From an uncultured Stomatobaculum sp. (lineage in GTDB: Bacteria; Bacillota; Clostridia; Lachnospirales; Lachnospiraceae), in assembly GCA_938010625.1 (NCBI GenBank), contig CALLVJ010000007.1, forward strand, positions 1 to 5,766: a DNA stretch of 5,766 nt, written 5' to 3'. This document shows, one piece after another, positions 1 through 5,466 of the stretch. The number at the start of each line of letters is the position of its first letter. Positions within the stretch are counted from its first letter, which is position 1. The notes beneath the pieces were generated by a model, which was given only the letters and a program-made list of their open reading frames with translations, had not been told where the DNA came from and made no database searches. A program made the translations under genes and the position numbers.

Positions 1-547
1 TACATGCCGCTGCAAATACAAGTCCCGAATACTGTAATCCCGCAAAGCCGCCCAGCGTAAAGGCCTGCTTGTCTACGACTGCGCTTGGAAAAAAAGTCAC
101 GACCCCATTGACTGCCGCGCTCATCAGCGCTGAGACCGCAACGCCCGACAACACAATGACGCTCCGGCTATAACCCGCTTTCCGCGCAATCAGCAGCACA
201 AGCAGCATCGAAAGGAGCGCTCCCAAAAAGGCCATCAGAAATCGCGCCGCTGTCACAGCCGGAAACAGCAGGGCAGCGAGCAGCGCAAAGAGCCCCGCGC
301 CGCTGTTCACACCCATAATGCTCGGCGAGGCCAGGGGATTGTGCAGTGCTTCCTGCATCAGATAGCCCGCCGCGCTGAGCGCTGCACCGCAGAACAGCGC
401 GCCAAGCGTCCTCGGAATCCGCACAAAATACAAAATTCTCTGTACATCTCCCGCCGCACCGTGAAGCCCGAAGAACAACGACAGCCAGGAGACAAGCGCA
501 AGCAGGACAAACCCGAAACCAAACACTGCCCAGCGCCCCGGTCTCAC
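1..547 (-). CDS. FecCD-family ABC transporter permease (iron/haem/cobalamin type), 3' end off window
   Basis: This is the membrane permease of an ABC importer for ferric siderophore, haem or corrinoid. About 182 N-terminal residues are visible, roughly half of the usual 330-350. The family signature is clear: RIPRTLGALFCGAALSAAG at residues 43-61, then Q65 and HNPLASPSIMG at 69-79, matching the R-x-PR-x-L-x-A...GA-x-LA-x-(S/A)G...Q...NPLA-x-P motif known in BtuC/FecC/FecD. Hydrophobic segments lie at about 6-28, 47-65, 84-103 and 106-122. The start is GTG at 547-545. It overlaps the TGA of the binding-protein gene by 4 bp (GTGA), and an in-frame TGA only three codons upstream excludes any earlier start. 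No clear Shine-Dalgarno precedes it, so translational coupling to the upstream gene is likely. The frame is open from 547 to position 1. The substrate cannot be read from the sequence. An ATPase gene is expected beyond the left edge. Confidence 0.93.
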   Translation of the reverse strand, partial: MRPGRWAVFGFGFVLLALVSWLSLFFGLHGAAGDVQRILYFVRIPRTLGALFCGAALSAAGYLMQEALHNPLASPSIMGVNSGAGLFALLAALLFPAVTAARFLMAFLGALLSMLLVLLIARKAGYSRSVIVLSGVAVSALMSAAVNGVVTFFPSAVVDKQAFTLGGFAGLQYSGLVFAAAC

Positions 548-1506
548 TGCTTTTCAGCCGTTGCGTCGAGCAACGCTGCGAGCTCCGCATACGCCTGATC
601 CCAGCGTGCATTCGGCTTATACTGGAACAAATCCTTCGGCAGCGTGTTGCAGTGGCTTTCTTTGACCGCCTTTAACTGCTCATACGCCGGCTGGCCTGCA
701 ATTAGCGCCTGGTAAACAGCCTCCGCTTTCTCTGGCTCTCCCTGGAAAATGACAAATACGTAATCTGGATTTGCCTCTGTGATCCCCTCCATGCTGAGCT
801 GCTCAAGGAGGCTCTCCGACGCTGCATTCTTTAGGCCCAAATCTTCCAGCATCGCAACGACAAAGTGATCGGATTTCAGCACCTTGGTCTTTGCCGCAGA
901 CACCCGGATCACAAGAAATGTCTTTCCCCTGACCTCTTCCGGCAGCGCTGCCTTGACCGCATGAATCTTCTGCTCTACAGCGCTGACATTCCTCTCATAG
1001 AGATCCGGGCGCCCGGTCTCAGCGGTAAAGCTCTGCATCATCGACGCATAATCGGCAAAGTTATTGATATCGACCGCCTGACAGCGGACACCGGCCGCCT
1101 CAAGTGTCTTCTGCACTTCGCGCTGCGCCGGAATGTCGGGCGCCGTGAGCACGAGATCCGGATGCAGGGCAATGATCGCCTCCGCACTCGGCGCGGAAAT
1201 TTTGCCGACCGAAGTGCAGCCCTTCGAGAGCCCTTCGAGATTCAAGGCGTCATCGGTCACGCCGACCAGATTGCCGCCGGCAAGGAACCACATCTCGCCG
1301 ACCGAGCGGGACAGCGCCACCACGCGCGAATCCGCCGAGAGACTCGCCTCAGCCGCCGCAGTGCTCTCCGCGACCTGAGAGCTGCTCTCCGCCTTCGCGG
1401 CTGTCGTTATCTTCGTCTGCTGCTTCCCGCCGCAGGCGACGCAGAACAGAATTCCAAACAACAGACAGAGTGCCAGACACAGCCAGCTTCTTTTCTTCTC
1501 CATCAT
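544..1506 (-). CDS. ABC transporter substrate-binding lipoprotein, BtuF/FepB-like (iron/haem/corrinoid)
   Basis: This is an extracytoplasmic substrate-binding lipoprotein of about 320 residues that delivers ligand to the FecCD permease encoded just downstream. The N-terminus MMEKKRSW is followed by a hydrophobic stretch and a lipobox-like FCVAC with GGK after the cysteine, so lipid attachment at that Cys is expected. A Ser/Ala/Glu-rich linker comes next. The periplasmic-binding fold starts at RVVALSRSVGEMWFLAGG, with LVGVTDD shortly after. PSAEAIIALHPDLVL is the usual first-lobe segment, and the C-terminus DLFQYKPNARWDQAYAELAALL is the typical ending of clostridial members. I chose ATG 1506 (or the adjacent ATG 1503) over a possible start at 1542. 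GGAG and AAGGA lie 5-8 nt upstream of these ATGs, and the signal peptide then begins normally. A palindrome 36 nt upstream suggests transcriptional control. The ligand is undetermined. Confidence 0.9.
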   Translation of the reverse strand: MMEKKRSWLCLALCLLFGILFCVACGGKQQTKITTAAKAESSSQVAESTAAAEASLSADSRVVALSRSVGEMWFLAGGNLVGVTDDALNLEGLSKGCTSVGKISAPSAEAIIALHPDLVLTAPDIPAQREVQKTLEAAGVRCQAVDINNFADYASMMQSFTAETGRPDLYERNVSAVEQKIHAVKAALPEEVRGKTFLVIRVSAAKTKVLKSDHFVVAMLEDLGLKNAASESLLEQLSMEGITEANPDYVFVIFQGEPEKAEAVYQALIAGQPAYEQLKAVKESHCNTLPKDLFQYKPNARWDQAYAELAALLDATAEKQ

Positions 1507-1541
1507 CTTCCTTTCTCCGAAACACAAGCTGAGGGACGGCA

Positions 1542-1565
1542 AGATTGTTATTTCTATAACAATCT
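1542..1565. promoter_or_regulatory. Perfect 10-4-10 palindrome, putative Crp/Fnr-type operator in divergent intergenic region
   Basis: The arms AGATTGTTAT (1542-1551) and ATAACAATCT (1556-1565) are exact reverse complements separated by TTCT. The inner GTTAT-N4-ATAAC has the five-base half-site and four-base spacer geometry of Fnr/Crp-family operators (Fnr consensus TTGAT-N4-ATCAA). It lies between the transporter lipoprotein gene and a divergent Crp/Fnr-family regulator gene, the classic place for a local operator. That this regulator binds it is inference. No T-tract follows on either strand, so it is not an intrinsic terminator. The even symmetry does not fit a 7-1-7 Fur box. Confidence 0.6.
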
Positions 1566-1597
1566 CATCCGCCCTCTACCATCTTCTCATAATCCAG

Positions 1598-1605
1598 TTT
1601 ATACT
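1598..1605. promoter_or_regulatory. Possible shared -10 element for both divergent genes
   Basis: TATACT (1600-1605) reads as a good -10 towards the regulator gene, and TATAAA (1603-1598) reads as one towards the transporter lipoprotein gene. Neither has a convincing -35 at 16-18 bp, which would fit activator dependence or an alternative promoter. A plus-strand start near 1612 would place the palindrome centre about 58 bp upstream. A minus-strand start near 1591 would place it about 37 bp downstream, a repressing position. This is pattern matching only. Confidence 0.3.
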
Positions 1606-1617
1606 AAAAAAAAATAC

Positions 1618-1644
1618 AGACTGTTTCCTATGCAACAGTTTTTT
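1618..1644 (+). terminator. Weak terminator-like hairpin with T6 tract in the regulator leader
   Basis: ACTGTT (1620-1625) pairs with AACAGT (1634-1639) across an 8-nt loop. The stem extends by a G-T and an A-T pair and runs straight into a T6 tract (1639-1644). It sits about 25 nt before the regulator ATG, so it could attenuate leader transcripts or end incoming ones. The stem is short and AT-rich, so it may be incidental. Confidence 0.25.
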
Positions 1645-1668
1645 GCTTCGATCGTATGAGGTATCACA

Positions 1669-2365
1669 ATGGAATGCAACGAATTCAGCTTAGAGACTTT
1701 GCCCCGTTTTCCGCTCTTTGAGGGGCTCACCCCGAGTGAGCTCGAGACGCTTCTCCCCTGCCTGGACGGCTACATCCGCTCCTATCCGCGAAACAGTTTC
1801 CTGATTCTCGATGAGGACGCCGTACCCTATGTCGTGATGCTGCTCTCCGGCAAGATTTTTATGCTGAAGGAAGATGAAAACGGGCACCAGTCTTTCTTAA
1901 ATTACATGTTGCCCGGCGAGCTCTTCGGCGAATCCTTTTCGCTCCGCAAGAAAAAGACCCCTGTCCATGTCTCCTTCCTCGCCGCGCGGAGCTCGACCGC
2001 CCTCTTTTTGCCGCTCAACAAAATTATGCGGCGCTGCGAGTCCCGCTGCCGCTTTCACCGCATCATGACCGAAAACATGTATGAGCTCCTCGCAAAGAAA
2101 AACGGGCAGCTCATGCAGACGCTCGACATCCTCGCAAAGGACACGCTCCGGGAGAAAATTCTCTCCTATTTGCTGTTACAATGGAGCGAGCCGACAGCGC
2201 AGCCCGGTCTGCCGACGGACAGAGAGGCCGCTCGCAGTGTCAATATCCCGCTGAACAAATCCGAACTCGCTCTGCCGCGAACTCGCCGCCATGAAAAAGG
2301 ACGGGCTTCTTACGGTCAACGGGAACCGCTACACCCTCTACGCCTCCCGCAGCCAGCCACAGTGA
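1669..2365 (+). pseudogene. Crp/Fnr-family transcriptional regulator, frameshifted with helix-turn-helix deleted
   Basis: The N-terminal cyclic-nucleotide-binding-like sensor domain (about residues 10-130) is intact: FPLFEGLTPSELETLL, then LLSGKIFMLKEDENG and MLPGELFGESF. The dimerisation helix around 135-160 (TLDILAKDTLREKILSYL) and the start of the HTH domain (VNIPLNKSELA, ending at codon 2269-2271) are also intact. Family members continue with roughly DYLxVxRSxLxREL, the recognition helix. Here only CTGC separates GCT from CGC-GAA-CTC. The expected C-terminus RELAAMKKDGLLTVNGNRY then appears one frame over (+1) and stops at 2363-2365. About 29 nt appear to be missing; restoring them gives 242 codons including the stop, a normal family length. 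The unshifted frame runs on to 2409 as Arg/Pro-rich sequence unlike the family. GAGG lies 7 nt before ATG 1669. The product should not bind DNA specifically. The pseudogene could be a real mutation or an assembly error. Confidence 0.85.
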
Positions 2366-2437
2366 GAAGCCCCGGGCCACCGCAAATTTTGCTTTTTTCT
2401 CTGGAATAAGTGTACCAGAGCGGATTTACGGCAGACG

Positions 2438-2476
2438 AAAAAGAGAGCCCTGGGACTTTCGTCCCGGAGCTCTCTT
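2438..2476 (-). terminator. Rho-independent terminator of the hypothetical minus-strand gene
   Basis: AAGAGAGC (2441-2448) pairs with GCTCTCTT (2469-2476), and the stem continues through GGGAC/GTCCC closing a TTTC loop, with one C-A mismatch and one G-T pair. Read on the minus strand, the hairpin is followed by TTTTT (2442-2438) and then CGTC. It lies about 95 nt past the stop of the minus-strand gene ending at 2570. In the plus direction it is followed only by TTACTG, so termination of the convergent regulator gene would be weaker. Confidence 0.8.
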
Positions 2477-2569
2477 ACTGAAACACCATCGCTTCCATAC
2501 CGTCCGCTCACAGCGCGACCGGGCTTGAATTGCTCTGCCACAGCGTGCTGCGACAAGCGACTTTTTGTC

Positions 2570-3037
2570 TCAGAGGCCTGCCTTGAAGAACTTGCGGAAT
2601 GTAGCGACTTCCTCCGAGGACTGGGTGATTGCAACGGAGTATTTGGCCGAAGCTTTGATCCCTGGCTCATAGGTAATGGGCTCAAGCTGATAGTGAACGC
2701 CTTCCTTCGACGCCGAGCAATAGCCGGTCCAGCTGGCCGCAATTTTGCCGCCGTTCTCCCGATTGAAGACCTCAGCCTCGCCCCACTCGGTGAGTTTCGC
2801 GTTCACCGGCACAATCACAACTTCACCCGGCTTATAGCCCACAATGTAATTGCTGTGCACATTGACCTCCACAACCACGGCATTGTGCGGAACCTCCATG
2901 TGGCAGTAAATCAGAGTATAAGCATCTCCGTCCGAAACCAGCGAGTTAAAAATCTCCCGCATCTTTGCCTTGTTCTTCCGGTTGTCCTCATCGGAGGCCC
3001 CCGTCAGTGCCTTCTTGAATAAATCCTTTAAGCCCAT
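2570..3037 (-). CDS. Hypothetical protein, 155 residues, unrecognised
   Basis: I do not recognise this protein. It begins MGLKDLFKKALTG, a short basic amphipathic helix, followed by a charged stretch SDEDNRKNKAKMREIFNSL. The remainder alternates hydrophobic and polar residues as in a beta-rich domain (YTLIYCHMEVP, AVVVEVNVHSNYIVG, GEVVIVPVNAKL, KIAASWTGYCSAS, KYSVAITQSSEE). It ends with VATFRKFFKAGL. There is no signal peptide, membrane segment or catalytic motif I can name, so a soluble cytoplasmic protein is likely. ATG 3037 was chosen because AGGGG lies 8 nt upstream. An in-frame GTG at 3094 has no ribosome binding site and lies only about 12 nt from the predicted transcription start. The gene has its own promoter (3113-3140) and terminator (2438-2476), so it is a single-gene unit, convergent with the broken regulator. 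Confidence 0.8.
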   Translation of the reverse strand: MGLKDLFKKALTGASDEDNRKNKAKMREIFNSLVSDGDAYTLIYCHMEVPHNAVVVEVNVHSNYIVGYKPGEVVIVPVNAKLTEWGEAEVFNRENGGKIAASWTGYCSASKEGVHYQLEPITYEPGIKASAKYSVAITQSSEEVATFRKFFKAGL

Positions 3038-3112
3038 CTCTCTTTCCCCTCTTCTTGTTTTCTCTGTACCGGAGCGCCGAAGCAAGCCTTGCACACGGCA
3101 GTATCAACTCTC

Positions 3113-3140
3113 ATTATACGGTAGAGACCCACAAAAACAA
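3113..3140 (-). promoter_or_regulatory. Sigma-A-type promoter for the hypothetical protein gene
   Basis: On the minus strand, TTGTTT (3140-3135) and a perfect TATAAT (3118-3113) are separated by 16 bp. This predicts a start near 3106 and a leader of about 69 nt before ATG 3037. An 11-bp palindrome (GACTG-A-CAGTC, 3157-3167) lies upstream of the -35, centred near -56. Its role is unknown. Confidence 0.65.
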
Positions 3141-3257
3141 GCAAAACCTTACACACGACTGACAGTCTTATGACACTGTTATTCCACTGCATACAGCGCT
3201 GGCACCTCGGCAACGCGCCGCAGGGGCAAAAGTCAAGGCATGCGAAAGATTTCTCCT

Positions 3258-3286
3258 TTCATACTCTCCGCCATTTTCGGTATAAT
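3258..3286 (+). promoter_or_regulatory. Sigma-A-type promoter for the GntR regulator gene
   Basis: TTCATA (3258-3263) and a perfect TATAAT (3281-3286) are separated by 17 bp, predicting a start near 3293 and a short leader of about 23 nt. AGGGAGG (3297-3303) is the ribosome binding site, with a rather long 12-nt gap to ATG 3316. A 7-bp inverted repeat, CTTTCAT (3256-3262) and ATGAAAG (3285-3291), brackets the promoter and could be an autoregulatory site. Confidence 0.7.
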
Positions 3287-3315
3287 GAAAGCAACTAGGG
3301 AGGTAACCGTGAACC

Positions 3316-3951
3316 ATGGAAAAAGATACAAACCTAAAAGAAATGGTCTACAATGCCGTACTCCAGGAAATTATCTCGGGCAAGTATCAGTCTGGCGATA
3401 TTCTAAATGAGAAAAAGCTGATTGAACAGTACCAGGTCAGCAAATCTCCGGTTCGAGATGCGCTGATTGCCCTCTGCGCAGACGATGTGATCCGGAGCAT
3501 TCCCCGCTATGGCTATGAAGTCATACGGCTCACACACCGCGACATCTATGAAATGCTCCAGTATCGGGAATTTTTAGAGAGCAACATTCTAAAAGCCGGT
3601 TATCAGCGCATTGGCGGCAAAGAGATTGAAGTGCTCCGCGCGCTCAACAAAAACTGCCAGCGAGACGATGTGAATCCCATTCAGCACTGGCGCTACAATA
3701 TGGACTTTCACGTAAAACTGATGGAATTTTGCGGAAACTCATTTATCACGATGAATGTCCGGCGCTGCATGTCGCGTCTGCTCCGCGCCTACTCCCAGCT
3801 CTACTGGAATGAGCGCGTGGATCGCCTCCTCTCCTATGACACGAAACACCACGAGCTGATCATTGCAGATCTTGTGCGCAGAGATCCAGAGGCGCTGGCA
3901 AATGATATCCGGGAAGATCTCCACGACTTCGGCGGCTTTACGGGCTTCTGA
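3316..3951 (+). CDS. GntR-family transcriptional regulator, FCD (FadR C-terminal) subfamily
   Basis: This is a ligand-responsive DNA-binding regulator of 211 residues, normal length for the FadR/VanR branch. The N-terminal winged helix-turn-helix spans about residues 7-70: VYNAVLQEIISGKYQSGDIL, NEKKLIEQYQ, the recognition helix VSKSPVRDALIAL, and a wing at IRSIPRYGYEVI. The all-helical FCD ligand/metal domain spans about 75-205. Putative metal or ligand residues are N128 (the family often has Asp; D130 is near), H132 in FHVKLMEFCGN, H179 in TKHHELI and H203 near the C-terminus. No earlier in-frame start is possible because TGA at 3310-3312 lies immediately upstream. It is followed by a separately promoted catabolic operon in the same direction, so it probably controls that operon, most likely as a repressor relieved by the substrate. 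The effector is unknown. Confidence 0.93.
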   Translation: MEKDTNLKEMVYNAVLQEIISGKYQSGDILNEKKLIEQYQVSKSPVRDALIALCADDVIRSIPRYGYEVIRLTHRDIYEMLQYREFLESNILKAGYQRIGGKEIEVLRALNKNCQRDDVNPIQHWRYNMDFHVKLMEFCGNSFITMNVRRCMSRLLRAYSQLYWNERVDRLLSYDTKHHELIIADLVRRDPEALANDIREDLHDFGGFTGF

Positions 3952-3955
3952 ATTC

Positions 3956-3977
3956 CTCTGAGAAATCAGAGCTTTCT
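3956..3977 (+). terminator. Possible short terminator after the GntR gene
   Basis: CTCTGA (3956-3961) and TCAGAG (3966-3971) form a 6-bp stem with a GAAA tetraloop, followed by CTTTCT, a poor T-tract. It begins 5 nt after the regulator stop. Position and tetraloop favour a real RNA hairpin, but termination would be partial. Confidence 0.4.
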
Positions 3978-4061
3978 CCCTGTCAACGTGAGCGCCCTCT
4001 CTCTATTATAAGGATGTTTCCAGCATTTATCCCAAGCAGTTATAAAAAAAATCCCTTCATT

Positions 4062-4090
4062 TTGTTAAAATAGCTTGATTCTGATAATAT
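4062..4090 (+). promoter_or_regulatory. Promoter of the desulfidase-symporter operon
   Basis: TTGTTA (4062-4067) and TAATAT (4085-4090) are separated by 17 bp, giving a start near 4097 and a leader of about 28 nt. AAGGAGG (4111-4117) lies 7 nt before ATG 4125, a strong ribosome binding site. The -10 lies inside a palindrome, so occupancy by a regulator should block RNA polymerase. Confidence 0.65.
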
Positions 4091-4105
4091 CAGTGGTATT
4101 ATCAA
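4075..4105. promoter_or_regulatory. Nested palindromic operator over the -10/+1 of the lyase operon
   Basis: Three overlapping dyads are visible. CTGATA-A-TATCAG is at 4081-4093. TGATAATA (4082-4089) pairs with TATTATCA (4097-4104) over 7 nt. The outer arms are TTGAT (4075-4079) and ATCAA (4101-4105). Their centres are offset by 3 bp each. The site covers the -10 and predicted start, typical of a repressor operator. The adjacent GntR protein is the obvious candidate binder (inference). The half-sites TGATAAT and ATTATCA also equal Fur/PerR half-sites, but with 9 nt between them instead of 1. Confidence 0.55.
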
Positions 4106-4124
4106 TGGAGAAGGAGGGCATGTT

Positions 4125-5441
4125 ATGAATTCTGATCATCAGGACGCTTTCAGAAATTACACCGCCATTCTGCGCGAAGAGCTACTTCCAGCCATGGGAT
4201 GCACCGAACCAATCGCCATAGCCTACGCAGCAGCAAAGGCAAAAGAGCTGCTCGGGGAGGAACCGCTCCACATCACAGTGGATTGCTCCGGCAATATCAT
4301 CAAAAATGTAAAAGGTGTCACAGTCCCCAATTCCGGCGGACAGAAAGGCATCCAAGTGGCTGCCACGCTCGGTATCACAGGCGGGCAGGCCGACAAAGAG
4401 CTTGAGGTAATTGCCGACGCGGACGATGCGGCCAGAGCGCGCTGCAGAGAACTGGTCAATGCCGGTTTCTGCGATGTCAATCATGCAGAAAATGTTTCAA
4501 ATCTCTACATCGCTGCAAAAGTGCGTGGCGAGGCACACACGGCAGAAGTCGTGATTGCAGATCACCACACCAATATTGTCCGCATGACGCGGGACGGCAA
4601 AATTGTCTTCGAGAAAAAAGCTGCTGTGCAGACTGCGGATGAAAAACCTGTTGCTCCTGCTGCTGATCGCAGCAAAATGACATTGCACGGACTGCTCGAC
4701 TACGCGGATCAGGTGGATCTCTCGGAAGTGCGTGATCTTCTGGAGCGCCAGATTCGCTATAACACCGCAATCTCTCAGGAAGGGCTTGACAATTGCTGGG
4801 GCGCGCAGATTGGAAAGACGATGTTGGAGAGCTGGGGAAACGACGTGAAAACCTGTGCCATTGCGAGAGCTGCCGCCGGTTCCGACGCCCGTATGAGTGG
4901 CTGCGCCCTGCCGGTCGTCATCAATTCCGGCTCCGGCAACCAGGGAATCACGGTGACCATGCCGGTTCTTGTCTATGCAAAGGAATGGCAGGTCTCTGAA
5001 AACAAACTTTACCGCGCACTGCTCGTCAGCAATCTGGTATCCATTTATATCAAGCACTTCATAGGTCCGCTCTCAGCTTTCTGCGGCGCTGTCAGTGCAG
5101 CCTCGGGCGCGGGCGCGGCTATTACCTATATGGCAGGAGGTGATTACAGGCGCATTGCCTATACGATCACAAATACGCTCGGCAATGTAGGAGGCATCGT
5201 GTGTGACGGCGCAAAGCCCAGTTGCGCAGCCAAAATCGCCTCCTCAGTTCACGCAGCTATTCTGGCCTATCAGATGAGTATGCGCGATCAGCAGTTCAAG
5301 CCTGGCGAAGGTATCGTAGAGGAAGATGTCGAAGAAACAATCCGCAATATGGGCTACATTGGCAAGGTAGGAATGAAGCCCACAGATCATGAGATTCTGA
5401 ATGTCATGATCGACAAAGTAGATGTCAATGCATGTCTTTGA
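4125..5441 (+). CDS. CyuA/YhaM-type (UPF0597) L-cysteine desulfidase-like, Fe-S serine dehydratase alpha-family protein
   Basis: This 438-residue cytoplasmic protein matches the length of E. coli CyuA (YhaM), which cleaves L-cysteine to pyruvate, ammonia and sulfide using an oxygen-labile [4Fe-4S] cluster. The family is related to the Fe-S L-serine dehydratase alpha chain, and annotation pipelines often use that name. Visible family marks are MGCTEPIAIAYA (C26), VDCSGNIIKNVKGVTVPNSG (51-70), GIQVAATLG (75-83), INSGSGNQGITVTMP (266-280), HFIGPLSAFCGAVSAASGAG (311-330) and GGIVCDGAKPSCAAK (356-370). Likely cluster or active-site cysteines are C26, C320, C360 and C367. No key residue appears missing. 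The start has an excellent ribosome binding site. It is co-transcribed with a DAACS symporter 25 nt downstream and preceded by a GntR/FCD regulator. Cysteine is the best-supported substrate by family; serine or another amino acid remains possible. Confidence 0.9.
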   Translation: MNSDHQDAFRNYTAILREELLPAMGCTEPIAIAYAAAKAKELLGEEPLHITVDCSGNIIKNVKGVTVPNSGGQKGIQVAATLGITGGQADKELEVIADADDAARARCRELVNAGFCDVNHAENVSNLYIAAKVRGEAHTAEVVIADHHTNIVRMTRDGKIVFEKKAAVQTADEKPVAPAADRSKMTLHGLLDYADQVDLSEVRDLLERQIRYNTAISQEGLDNCWGAQIGKTMLESWGNDVKTCAIARAAAGSDARMSGCALPVVINSGSGNQGITVTMPVLVYAKEWQVSENKLYRALLVSNLVSIYIKHFIGPLSAFCGAVSAASGAGAAITYMAGGDYRRIAYTITNTLGNVGGIVCDGAKPSCAAKIASSVHAAILAYQMSMRDQQFKPGEGIVEEDVEETIRNMGYIGKVGMKPTDHEILNVMIDKVDVNACL

Positions 5442-5466
5442 CAATTCAAAATTAGGAGGGGTTTTT

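Noticed and set aside
168..611. 147-codon open frame on the minus strand
   Set aside because: It is an alternate-frame shadow overlapping the FecCD permease and the end of the binding-protein gene. Its Cys/Arg/Ser-rich translation resembles no family, while the permease frame carries the full family motif.
1542..1565. Fur box for iron control of the uptake operon
   Set aside because: The palindrome is evenly symmetric with a 4-nt spacer, and its arms do not match TGATAAT-N-ATTATCA, so Crp/Fnr-type geometry fits better.
865..1659. 264-codon open frame on the plus strand
   Set aside because: It is antisense to the substrate-binding lipoprotein, Arg/His-rich, and has no ribosome binding site or recognisable domain. 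It is a product of GC-rich codon usage on the opposite strand.
2382..2398. GCAA/TTGC hairpin followed by T6 as a terminator of the regulator gene
   Set aside because: The stem is only 4 bp with a 3-nt loop, too weak to call, although the T tract and position just past the stop are suggestive.
2366..2409. Extension of the regulator reading frame to a stop at 2409
   Set aside because: After the deletion junction this frame encodes Arg/Pro-rich residues unlike any Crp/Fnr C-terminus. The genuine C-terminus lies in the +1 frame and stops at 2365.
3028..3213. Cys-rich 61-codon minus-strand open frame upstream of the hypothetical gene
   Set aside because: It overlaps the promoter and start of the hypothetical gene in another frame, has no ribosome binding site, and begins upstream of the predicted transcription start.
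4497..5057. 186-codon minus-strand open frame
   Set aside because: It is antisense to the well-conserved desulfidase-like gene, with no domain or ribosome binding site.
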